A stretch of 64,000 bases of DNA from Aporrectodea caliginosa (taxonomy: Eukaryota > Annelida > Clitellata > Crassiclitellata > Lumbricidae). The position numbers were made by a program, and so were the translations under genes. Shown in pieces: positions 20,831-31,400 of this stretch. The notes beneath the pieces were generated by a model. The model was given only the letters and a program-made list of their open reading frames with translations, was not told where the DNA came from and made no database searches. The stretch is from contig JACEVL010001855.1 in the NCBI GenBank assembly GCA_020284085.1, positions 642,001 to 706,000 of the forward strand, written 5' to 3'. The number at the start of each line of letters is the position of its first letter. The stretch's first letter is position 1.

Positions 20831-21770
20831 AAAAAACAAACACTGTGAGAATAATTTATTAAAGTCTCCTAAAATGGTAACAACACTGGATAAAATAATG
20901 AAGCTATGAAACCAACAGTGATGCTCCGTTCATGAGCATAACTTACATAACTGAAATTGAATGTATCAAATAGTTCAAAATACAATAAATTAAGTGGACT
21001 ACAACAACACAACTTATATAAGCCATGTAAAAAAGAAATTATCATAAATAGTTCTGTATATCTAATCCAAAAGTAATTTGACTCAACATATGTAACCCAG
21101 CTACAGATTTTGCCATACCTGCCTAATTTTTACTGTTAACCTACCTACTACAAGAAGCTACAATATGTCTCCAATGATAATTTATTATTTAGAAATTCCA
21201 GGCATGGACCAATTCCACAACTGTGATCCAAGGAGCACTGGAGCTGCATGCTTCCCACTGGGCAATCTTTGCAAACTCAGCCTGGCATTTCTGGTAGATC
21301 GCAGAGTACCAGGAATAAATATAACACCGGACAAATATATTTGGAAGTGGCAAAAAGAGGTGAAAACTGCCGAAGAAAAATTAAGTTTTAATGAGCGTAT
21401 AACCATGACCGACCCATCACAGAAATGTTGTGTTTCGCAAACAATGAAACATAGGTATGCTGTACAAATGTAATTTAAAAGTCATGAAATACTGCACATC
21501 ATCCGTTGCACTGTGCAGCCCAGGTGTGAATCCTGATGGCGGTGCATAACGTGAGACTCCTATAACATGTAAGAAAAATTTGCTCAGTTTTTGGATTGTG
21601 GGTCTGTGTTGATGCTTCATCCCAAAGATCAAATAATCCCAGAAGTAAACTATTAAATCTGGACTGAGAGATAGATGGCTCCTGGCGATTAGACCAGTCT
21701 TCCTGTACACGCCCAACACACACTGTTATGCCTAGTGCAGAGCTCTGTTGAAAAATATTCCCATCTTATC
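20831..21770. other. Non-coding flank, no element proved
   Basis: An open frame at 21165-21473 (102 aa) has no recognisable domain and no splice context. Nothing else supported. Confidence 0.3.
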
Positions 21771-22093
21771 TAAGTTGCACCTGCTTAGATCTCCTAAACA
21801 GAACTTTATGTTGCAGTGCTTTGCAAGGCTTAATGGCGCTCTATAAATACACGCATCCAGAAATTCATGTACACAGTATATAAAAGCGCGACACTGCACT
21901 TCAACAATGCAACGTCATGCTTTTGCAGTGGTTGGACCATTTACCTGGAACAGATTCCCTTTGAATCTGCATATTGTCTTAGCCAGGGATTCTGCAAGCA
22001 CTTTCTGTACACACTTGAAACTGTTCTTTTCCACAGGAGTTGGGGGCACCTCTGAGTAGAGGTGCTATATAAATGTTCTGAATGAATGAATGA
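21770..22093 (+). mobile_element. CR1/L2-like LINE 3' ends (two pieces)
   Basis: The first piece ends GGCGCTCTATAAATACACGC (about 21836). The second (from about 21880) encodes HAFAVVGPFTWNRFPLNLHI and ends TAGAGGTGCTATATAAATGT with a (TGAA)n tail. Confidence 0.8.
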
Positions 22094-22497
22094 CTGATAT
22101 GCATACATCTATACAATAATTTGAAGTTTCCAATGTTAAGTCATTCCATTTACTGGTCATTGGGTCAAGGAAACAGGTAATGTTGACTTGTTGAGCCTTA
22201 AGGTATGACCTCCACTGTCCTCCAGCCTTTTACCTCAGCCTTCAGGTAAAAAATTTTTTTGCTTCAGTCTTGTGATTTCTGGCCTTGTCCTTTATATTTC
22301 TAAATGACAATTTGGAGTTGCAGTATTTTCTGTTATCAAATTGGAAAACGCTGTAGTATAGTTCTGGGAATTCTATAGAAAGCAAATCTGTTAGTTTTAA
22401 TATCAAGTTTAATGCCGTAAATTCCAAACTTATTAGTTATTACCATATTATTATTACTAGAAGTTACTAAGCTAACAAGCCAGCTATCCAGCCAATC

Positions 22498-22503
22498 AAT
22501 CAG

Positions 22504-22543
<40 letters not shown>
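22498..22543. repeat. (CAAT)n microsatellite
   Basis: Eleven or so CAAT/TCAA tetranucleotides. Confidence 0.95.
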
Positions 22544-22544
<1 letters not shown>

Positions 22545-23562
22545 GGCTGGGTTATGGCAGGCAATCATAACATGGCTGAAGCACCAAACTCATGTTCTGT
22601 ATGTACAAATGGCTCATTTACTTATTCGATCAAAGTGATCAAAGCGCAAGTTTGTCCTGCTATCCTGGTTAGAATTTCAAGAGTCTCCACTTGACTTGTT
22701 TATGCATAATTATAGCGAAGAACTTATTTGCATTCTTTGTTTTCTTTCTTAGCTTAAACAATCGTTTTCATCTCGACCTGAAACTAATCTACATTGGCCA
22801 ACAACTCAACACTTGAGGGCTTGCTTTGATTACATCCAGTGAATAAGCAGTTCTCTTTATCAGGTTACATGTGGGACTGAGAAACTTCAGCAAGTTACAT
22901 TAACATTTCAACAGATCTCATTCTTAGGTTATGTTAAAGTTATTTTGCGATGGTGCCCATACTTTTTAATTCTCAACCTCTCAACATTTTGTCATCTCAA
23001 ATTATGCAAATAATAGCCTTTCTTGTCTTCATCTTATTTTTTAAATTCAGCACCTATAAATCCAGAAACAATACATCCTTCTTCACGACAGACAGCTTTC
23101 ACAACTTTCAAGAACTGTTCTCCTAAATTATAGCATATTTCTAATTTTTACATGGATCATTATACTGTTCATAAAGTATTTAAGCAGCGATAAGCAACAT
23201 GTAATGGGAAAACTGGCTGCTTCACTATAAATCAGAGGTTATTGGGGGATCTTCCGTTATTCAGCCTACCACGCCCATACATCACCTCAAGAAAAAGTAG
23301 TCAACAGTCCATGTAATCTGACAACATATTATCAGGCAAGCGTAGAAATGAGGGCAAGATTAACATTCTGTTAACATTTTGATTGCTGTTTAAATACATT
23401 AGTAAGACGAGATTAACATTAGGCAGATACTCTACACTGTCTACAGTGCAAGATTTGTAGACTTGACGAATGGTTTGTTTGACATAATACTGTCTCAGTG
23501 GACACTTTTAACAAGATACCACGAAGGATAGGTTATTAAGCATTCAAGGTAAATCTCCAGTG
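22544..23562. other. Non-coding DNA, nothing recognised
   Basis: AT-rich, no open frame of interest, no repeat boundaries detected by eye. Confidence 0.4.
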
Positions 23563-23570
23563 GTTCTAAC

Positions 23571-24419
23571 CATAGTTGTAAAAAACGTTTTTATTACAAA
23601 ACGTCGTTTTTTCGTTTTTTATTTCTCGTCTCGTTTTTTTCCGTTTTTTATTTCTATATGTAACTTTATTTAGTTATTCACTGTCTGTTTAATTTTATTT
23701 TTGTCTGATGTCCCTTACGTTGTCTCCATCCTTTCAAGGATTCATCTAATTTACGTCACCATTTAGTGTCATCAGTTGAGAAATAAACAGCACAGTTCAG
23801 GAAATAAGGCCAAAAAAAAATATAGGTGTGTTTCCGGTAACAGTGGTTTTAAAAATGGGTAGGTAGGTAGGAAAAAAATTTTATTTTGTAAAATAATTTT
23901 ATGCAATGCTGTATTGTTGTATAATAATAAACGAATATATCGTCATCATATTTCACCTTGCCAAGGCCAATTTTGCATAGATAATTAACGGTGCCCTTAT
24001 TTACATAACTCTGGCTAGGTAAGCAGTGTTATCAATGTTGCAAATCTGCACCTCTGGTACGCAAAGGTTAAATTCATGTGTCAATAAAAAAAAAATTTTT
24101 TCAAAAATTTGAAAAAATTTTTTTTCGAAAAAATTAATTTTTTCAAAAATTTTTCACAAAATTTTCACAGTCGGGCCTAAAAAGTGGGTCGGTCGGGTTA
24201 CCGGAAACACACCATTATTTTGTTTTGGCCTAATAAAGTTATGTTATTTGCTGATTAAAATTAACAAGGTTTTTAATTTTAAAATGCATTAAAAGATGTA
24301 GCAAAGTCAAATTATTTTCTTTTCCGTTTTTTTCTCGTTTTTTTCCGTTTTTATTTTTTCCAATAAAACGACGTTTTTTTCCGTTTTTTATTTTGATTTT
24401 ACCGTTTTTAACAACTATG
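23571..24419. mobile_element. hAT-like element (849 bp), 8-bp TSD GTTCTAAC
   Basis: Perfect 8-bp direct repeats (23563-23570, 24420-24427). Ends CATAGTTGTAAAAAACG and, reversed, CATAGTTGTTAAAAACGG. Subterminal CGTTTTTTCCG-type repeats on both sides. A second element is nested inside at 23825-24213. Confidence 0.9.
23825..24213. mobile_element. Nested MITE with GGTGTGTTTCCGGTAAC ends
   Basis: The inverted repeat GGTGTGTTTCCGGTAAC is perfect at both ends, with subterminal GGTAGGTAGG against reversed CCGACCGACCC. The interior is AT-rich with self-complementary A/T runs. The target duplication is not clear. Confidence 0.85.
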
Positions 24420-25039
24420 GTTCTAACACAAAATACATTTCTTATGAACTACATAAAACCTATGTTGTTATATTTCGGTCGCTTCCCATCATTTCACATC
24501 TTTTCACTGCAAAAATTTCTTGTATAAACGGTTAACTTTATACGGTAGTCTGGTTTACATTATTCCTGGTCACTCAGAGGATAATATGGCTTTTTCTATG
24601 AATATATATTATCCCTGGTAACTTAAGGTAGGACCTTGACCTTTTCATATGCAGACTGGGAATGTGATGTCACTCTTTACAAATTGTAATTGCCATTGTA
24701 TTTGCAAACTTCAAGATAAACTATTCAGAGATTTTTAAAGTCATAACAACTGAAATTAGTCGTTAAACTTTTACTTCTACGTTGCACTTACACTGTGATC
24801 AGCAATTACAATCGTCTAACTTACAGACCTATGTACCGAGGAAATATCTGTTTACAGAAGAAATCAAAGTTCTACCTTCATTCATTCATGCCATCACTCC
24901 AAACATTCTTGCCTATTTTCCCATCACTGGCAAATGACCTTTGCTTTTCCAAATCAGACATATCATATATCTCCGGAATTTTCTGAATAACAGACACTGT
25001 GCTTAGCTTATATTCATACTGCAGATATCCATAACATAT

Positions 25040-25112
25040 TTTATATGATACATGGGTGTGTGTATGCATGCGTGCGTGCATGTGTGTGCATGCATGCGTG
25101 TGTGTGTGTGAA
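25040..25112. repeat. (TG)n/(CATG)n simple repeat
   Basis: GTGTGTATGCATGCGTGCGT-type sequence. Confidence 0.9.
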
Positions 25113-25199
25113 GATATATATCTTGGAATGGATTCTGTAAGGAAATGAAAAGTACAAATTATCAGACAAAGAATGGAGCATATTGTAACTAATCCTTGG

Positions 25200-25320
25200 T
25201 TGAAAAATTATAGGTAAGAGCCCACCCAACTCCTGTTCTGAATGTCAGAAGCTCAGAAGCCTGAAACAATAGATCATATACTGCTTGCTTGTAAACAGCA
25301 TGACATATCCAACTTGCTAC
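25200..25320 (+). mobile_element. LINE fragment with zinc-knuckle-like HiLxxC segment
   Basis: It encodes PETIDHILLACKQHDIS preceded by CSECQK in another frame, resembling the C-x2-C…HxLxxC end of some LINE proteins. Short and frameshifted. Confidence 0.45.
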
Positions 25321-25384
25321 TTCAAAAATGTGCAGAGAAAAAAGTGGAATACTTCAAAAATGTGCAGAGAAAAAAAGTGGAATA

Positions 25385-25560
25385 TACTGTTATAATAATA
25401 ATAATATTCTTTATTGAAACAATCCAGTTGACAAACCGAAACCGGTTACAGTGTAGGCCTACAGTTATGCAATTGAAACAACTCACAAGAACACAAATGA
25501 CAGAAGACATAAATCTTAACTACTAACAGAACAGACAGCCAGCAATACATAAATGTTACA
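25385..25560 (-). mobile_element. LINE 3' end, minus strand
   Basis: Reads (AAT)n tail, then TTCTTTATTGAAACAATCCA and GTTGACAAACCGAAACCGG. It matches the 3' end of the LINE at 20385-20688 (CCAGTTGACA…GGTTACA). Confidence 0.6.
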
Positions 25561-25600
25561 AATGTCTTGTCTATTCAAGGTATTTATCTCGAGGCATATA

Positions 25601-26032
25601 TACCGGGTAGACATTTTCTACCGGGTAGCAAATCGAGTATTTGGATGTACTATTTGCCGGATCCGGGTACGAACCGAGTACCGTTTTTACATGTAATAAA
25701 AAAAAGATCAGCATAAACATTATTTTTTTACCTGTAATAATGAGACTATGGCGTCATGGGCAAATTAAAGAAGTTATAGTAGGCTACGAAGGGCTAGAAC
25801 AATGACAACCAATCTCAGCGCTAAATAGCGATTTTCGTTTAAATACTTAAATTGTTGCAGAAATTTAGTTCAGTTGTATAATTTATTTGTAAATTGTAAC
25901 TATAATCTTGAGATTGATCGAATTCCAAAAATTGTAGGTATTTGCGTGGGTATTATTTGCCGAGGCGAATAGTTCCGAAAACCCGATATCCGGCCGGGGC
26001 AAATGACCGAAGCGATTTCCGGTTGTTCCCTA
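25601..26032. mobile_element. Insertion bounded by 12-bp direct repeats
   Basis: TCGAGGCATATA occurs at 25589-25600 and 26033-26044. The insert begins TACCGGGTAGACATTTTCTA and ends in CCGATATCCGGCCGGGGC…GGTTGTTCCCTA. Clear terminal inverted repeats were not found. Confidence 0.5.
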
Positions 26033-26479
26033 TCGAGGCATATAATAATTACACTCATGATTATAACTAATGGAAAGATTATGTAAATATTATATGTTTA
26101 CAAATAGAATCTGTAAATACTTAAATATGTTGACATCTCTTCCGCTCTCTGCTGTTGAGCAATGGAAATGACAGACGCAGATGGTTCTCAATTGAGTCTG
26201 CACATAATCTCCTAATTTTGAAGTGCTTTATTTCCCACAATTGTTGTAATCCTAATTTGTTTTTTAAAATGGATGTGCACTTTGTACAGACTGATCAACC
26301 TGTACACATCTGAGATGGATGTTCTCCAGTGTAATAATGTTAATAGTTTCTATTTTGTTACTAAATCTGTAATAATTTAACTCACAGATTTTATCTGCTC
26401 ATTTTAAGGTACTTCGCTAAGTACTTTCAATTGACATAAGATGCTGTTTCTTTGCTGATTCATTGCATAAGATGAGATG

Positions 26480-26880
26480 ATGACGTTAACTTCTTATCTA
26501 CTTCCACTCGTCTCCGACATCTACGATGCGTCGATGCTATGGATGCTGGAAGAGTCATGGTACTCGCCCTACTCGATATCAGCATAGCATACTACAACAT
26601 CCATCACACCATCCTTCTCACCCATCTTGGCACCTCCTATGGCTTTGCTGGCCAGTCGCTAGACCAAGACGTGGTCTCGAGACCAAGACCGTGGTCTTGA
26701 GACCACATCACTGGTTCTGTGCGGTGTACCTCAGGGATCCATACTAGGCCCGTGCCTCTACATCCTGTATACTGCAAAACTGACCCAGGTCATAATCGCC
26801 CCTGGTGCGCTGGCTCATCATTACGTTGATGATGTGAGATTTACGCAACCTGCCACCCCCTATTGCGTTTCGAGGACTCT
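26480..26880 (+). mobile_element. LINE reverse transcriptase core fragment
   Basis: Across frameshifts it reads LALLDISIAYYNIHHTILLT, then VLCGVPQGSILGPCLYILY and HYVDDVRF: the conserved RT blocks with the YxDD catalytic motif as YVDD. An internal duplication of AGACCAAGACGTGGTCT-like sequence disrupts it near 26670. Confidence 0.85.
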
Positions 26881-27884
26881 GGAGGCTTTATATGGTACTA
26901 TGAATATTATTCAATGTCAGTTTTATCTAAAAAAAACAAATTCAGATCAAGAAATTATTCCCACACACTAAAGTCAGTTCTTTCTAATAAAAAACAGCTC
27001 AAAATCTGAATCCCATACATTTTGTTACATACAAACCAATAGTGCATTGTTAAATGACCATTAAAAGCAAGCACCAGCTTGACCTCAGCGGCAATAACAT
27101 TTTCCAGAAGCACCATGTTGTGCAACAACATGATCCAAACTAAGTAGATGTACTACATTCCTTGCAGTCGATACATTTTTCGGATATCACAGCACAAACA
27201 ATAATCTAACCTTAGCTTATCAGAGGCCTTTTACAACACCACTATCAAATTGCACTAAGTATCAGTCAATGATGGATGAATTGTTCAACGCGTATATGAC
27301 CATGAAGGTCAAAGTGTAAAACCTTGGATCGAGTAGAACAATATGAACCGTGGAACATAAATATTAATTAATTCAGGCCTTAAGATACTATGGTCTCAAC
27401 AGCAAGATATCATGTTCCTCATTTTGAATATCCTAAACGAAACGAACAAAGAACAATTTTCCCATCAGTCAATATAGCAGGTATCTGCGACATATTCATT
27501 TGAATTGCTAAACAAAGACAAAACAACCTGGTAAACTAGTGTTCTCCAGAAGAATCTAATCTAGTCTAATGACTTCTATACTACCTTTAACATAATGCCC
27601 AGGCGAAATCACAACCATGAATGACAATCTTCAGCCAAGTTGAAATTCAAAAGATAAGAGACACCAGAAGCCAGGTTACAGTGGGTATGCAAGTTAAAAG
27701 AGATGAATCTAAAGCTTAGACTTGAATGACATCAACGAATTGACATCCCGGTCAAAACTTAAGAATGGTGTATTGCAGCCGAGTTCAAGCTGCACTAAAT
27801 ATTATGACTTTGTTCTGAATGTTCACTCTTATGTTTTGGCATTCATTTGTGCTCATTATGATTATTACATGTTTACTTGGGTAT

Positions 27885-28180
27885 GCATATGGGTGCATAA
27901 TAGCCTAGTCGTTAGCATGCTGGACTCTCAATCAAGAGGTCAGAGGTTTGAAACCCCACCAGGGCAGAAATTTGTTTTGAGATTTCTGTTCCATTTATGT
28001 CTCCTAGCCAAGACACATAATGAGTACACTGACAGTACACTGTTGGTGGAAAGATCAGATGGCGAGGGAGACGACTGGCCACCCGCTCTCATATGCGAAA
28101 ATAATTTCGTTAGCACTTCATACCCATGGCTGCCCAAGGGCTAGCTTAAGAGACTGCTCTTCTTCTTACTCTCATTCATT
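27885..28180 (+). mobile_element. tRNA-derived SINE, family 2, copy 3
   Basis: tRNA-like head TAGCCTAGTCGTTAGCATGC (A-box region) and B-box-like GGTTTGAAACCCC. The body is shared with the minus-strand copies near 8 kb and the end reads GGGCTAGCTTAAGAGACTGC TCTTCTTCTT. The best-preserved copy. No acceptor stem pairs, so it is not a functional tRNA gene. Confidence 0.8.
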
Positions 28181-28317
28181 GACAACACTCAGCTTATCAT
28201 AAGTAACATCTTTTTAGAACTGTTAGATAACCATGTTTCAGCCATGTTTGAGTATCTTTGAGAGGTTCTTAAAATATGTTGTATAAATGTTCAGATACAA
28301 AACATACACATTGTGAC

Positions 28318-28404
28318 ATACACCTATATACATACATATATAAATACATATAAATATACATACATACAAGGATACATATACATGCATACATACATACATA
28401 CATG
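28318..28404. repeat. (ATACAT)n simple repeat
   Basis: TACATACATATATAAATACA-type tract. Confidence 0.9.
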
Positions 28405-29687
28405 TAACTACCTAAGTACCTGTCATCTCACTTGAAAGTTTGTTTCAAAACAAAATAATAATTCTGTCGTGTTAGGACTGACTGCGACCTATTTGGCATT
28501 TTGGTGTTAGTCGAGTTTGCTGTGGAATTTCAGTTTAGAGACTGTTTTTTAGGCTTGTGATGTACTGTATGTCCTTTTGACCTTGAATTGATCCATCTCT
28601 ACTCCAGATGTAAGGCTGCAGTTCACACCCGTTTGACAAGGAAGAGGTTTGGAATGGCAAAGACCATCTACCAGAACTCGGTTCTACACCAATCCAAGCT
28701 GGACCTGGTTTCGAGTCATGTCCAGAAGCTGTGTTTTCTACCATCAGTGAGGGACCGCATTGGATGGTGGTGTTATTTTATACCATGGACACTATCACCT
28801 GTTGTCATTCTATGTCTTTGACACTGGTTGGTCCAGAAACTCTGAACATGGTGTCCTCAGCCCCATGGTTTCTTTCTCCCTGGCAAAGATAGCCGTAACT
28901 TTATACCAAGAGTTTTACACAAACACATATTCTGACATAACTATGATTAGAAACGATAGCTCAACTTATCTCCCAATATGCAAAGCCAATGATTAACTAG
29001 CTCCAAACAAACCAGTAATCTGACGGATCAATGTAACAAGTTGCGTCCTTGTCAGCTTGATCAAGTGAATTAAAAAATTGATTGATTGATTGAACTGTAA
29101 TCTCTATAATTTATTGGAAACCGTGTTTGGACTCAGTCTGTGTTTTCATGTGTAAGCCTGCTACTGATTAAATATCTGGTCATCTCAACAATGCTTGCCA
29201 ACTAATGAACTTATGTTCTGCTGATTGCTATTGATATTATTGTTTTTGTTTACATTTCATGTACATATACCAAATACATACACACTTACATGCATGCATA
29301 AATATTAATAAATGTGTACTTCTGTACTGTATTATTATGACATACATACTTAGCATCCAGTACACTCTGTTGGGGCAGATAAATCGCCCAGTACTCTGTC
29401 AACAAACTTCATGGGCCACAAGCACAACATACCAAATATTTGATACATTTTCTTGAAAGAAACTGAGTGAACTCCAAGACACATAAATGAATTGTTACAC
29501 TTTACCGGCCATGAATTAATCCATGGATGCTTTACAGCACCTGATTGACATCAATCTAAAATTTATTTCTCAATAACTTAAACAAAAACATCTGACCTCG
29601 ACGCAACGAGCTGAGGGTAAAATCTTAGATGATTCAATTATGGCACAATTCAGTTTGATACATTGGAAGTTAAACTGTCCACAACTG

Positions 29688-29915
29688 ATTATTATTATTA
29701 TTTATTATTGTTATTATTATTTAATAAATTTGTAACGCGCACAAGGTCACACCACAACGATGAGCCTCAGTAGGGCAACTCTGAAGTGTCAGCATCTGGT
29801 TGAAGGCCATTGAAACCAAAGCCAGAGCCCTTGAACCGATAACAAATTCATTACGCGTCTATTTGTAGGCCTTGAGCCCTTGATCACGCTTAGGGGCACA
29901 AAAAATCCTTCAACC
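29688..29915 (-). mobile_element. Probable LINE/SINE 3' end with (AAT)n tail
   Basis: (TTA)n at 29688-29725, then TTTGTAACGCGCACAAGGTC, in the layout of a minus-strand retroposon 3' end. The coding part is absent, so family unknown. Confidence 0.45.
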
Positions 29916-30141
29916 TTAACCATTGTAAAAAAATCTGCTCCAGTTTTGTGTGTAAGCTCCTGCAGTAATCATCAAAATAATACAACACACACACGAGCGC
30001 GGCAAAGAACAACAGTAGGCAAGCATGCCGACATGCAAACATTCATTGTTTGATAGGCAGACAAATATATAGGCCCTGGAGCCCACAAAGAAGAGCTCTG
30101 TCAGAGGACAGGTTAACAAACTTAACAGGCCATACATAGGC

Positions 30142-30167
30142 AGACAGACAGACAGACACACAGACAG

Positions 30168-30214
<47 letters not shown>
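30142..30214. repeat. (CAGA)n/(CA)n microsatellite
   Basis: CAGACAGACAGACAGACACA followed by about 20 CA dinucleotides. Confidence 0.97.
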
Positions 30215-30218
<4 letters not shown>

Positions 30219-30266
30219 GGTCAACGGTAAGTCGGTAACACAATACTGTAACAATGGGCCCATAAA

Positions 30267-30662
30267 TGTGTAGTTTAGCGTTATAAATTATTCGCTATTT
30301 TATGGGTTTCAGCGTTGGTCGAATACAAGTTTGAATGACGAACAGAATTCTTGCTAAATAGGAGTCAGATTGATGAAAATAGTTTTTGCTTAAATACAAG
30401 TGGGATTGATGAAAAGAATCGTGCTTAAATAGAAGCTGCATTGATTAAATATAATTCTAAATTAAATAGAAGTTGCATTGATGAAAAATAATTGTTGCTT
30501 AAACAGAAGCTGGATTGATGAAAAGGATTCTTGCAAAAGTAGAAGTTTAGATACTTTTGGTGTTTAGTTTGCTCTATATTGATCTATCTGAATAAACAAG
30601 TTTTGATTTGATTTTATTTGAAAGTTGAGTTGATGAAAAATAATACGCCGCTAAACTGCACG
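30267..30662. mobile_element. MITE-like element with internal 43-bp repeats
   Basis: TIR-like GTGTAGTTTAGCG at 30268-30280 and CGCTAAACTGCAC at 30649-30661. Between them are about five degenerate units of roughly 43 bp, TTAAATAGAAGTTGCATTGA plus TGAAAAATAATT. Similar units occur inside element A (1650-1870). Confidence 0.6.
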
Positions 30663-31400
30663 TTTACCTAACCAGACAGCCAGGCAAACGGAAGGACGAA
30701 CGCACAAGGACAAAACAGACATCCAGGCAGACAACACCGAACACAAACTGCTTGTCAGACTCACCGCGACTCAGACTTCGCACCGCCCTACCCTCCCTCG
30801 ACCGATTCCCTTGCTCTCCCTTCCCTGACGATTCCTGTAATCGCTCGATATTCCGCCACTCTAGGAAACTGGAATTTTCGTCGTTTCGTCCTACATGTTG
30901 TGGAATTTCGCCAGGAATAGACCGCAATAAACAATTCTTCAGAGTTTTCTGTTCAAATTAAAGCCTCGAACGCTTTCCCGCGACACAAATTCCCAACATA
31001 ACATAGACTTTAAGACCTAGAACGACGTCGGTGCTGGTGATGACGATGATGACGATGAAGTAAGTGATGCTGATGCAGCAGCTGCTGATGCTGCTGATGC
31101 TGATGCTGCTGTTGATGAGCTAAGCCTAAACGCTTTAATGGCCAAGGTATACGCGAAAGAATTCGCAGGCGGAACGACGAGCAGACGGCTGGCGGGAGAA
31201 GCGACGCAGCCGAGGAGGATCCTCCTGGGCAGCCAACTCCCTACGCAGGCCCACGTTGTGCGTACGAGGAGAAGACTCTGCTGGCGCCGAGATAACTCGC
31301 GAGACAGTTGCGGAAAATATTTCTGGCTGAGAAGAGGCCTTGGTCGAGCAGAGGAGCATGCATGGGCTGGGAGTTAGTCTCTTCCTCCTACGAGCGAGCT
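30660..31400. other. GC/CpG-rich patch, possible distal 5' exon or promoter
   Basis: Unusually GC-rich for the window (CGCGACAC, GGCGCCGAG, many CpG) with a GATGCTGATGCTGCTG repeat at 31035-31118. Overlapping open frames on both strands (30664-30927, 31135-31377) lack recognisable domains. It lies upstream of gene 1 and could hold its untranslated first exon; not proved. Confidence 0.3.

Noticed and set aside
27895..27965. Possible tRNA gene
   Set aside because: A- and B-box-like sequence only; no acceptor-stem pairing, and it belongs to a SINE repeated near 8 kb.
29916..30263. Cys/Val-rich minus-strand open frames
   Set aside because: Produced by the (CA)n/(CAGA)n microsatellite.
31138..31377. 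79-aa Arg-rich open frame
   Set aside because: GC-rich patch open on both strands, no domain, no splice context.
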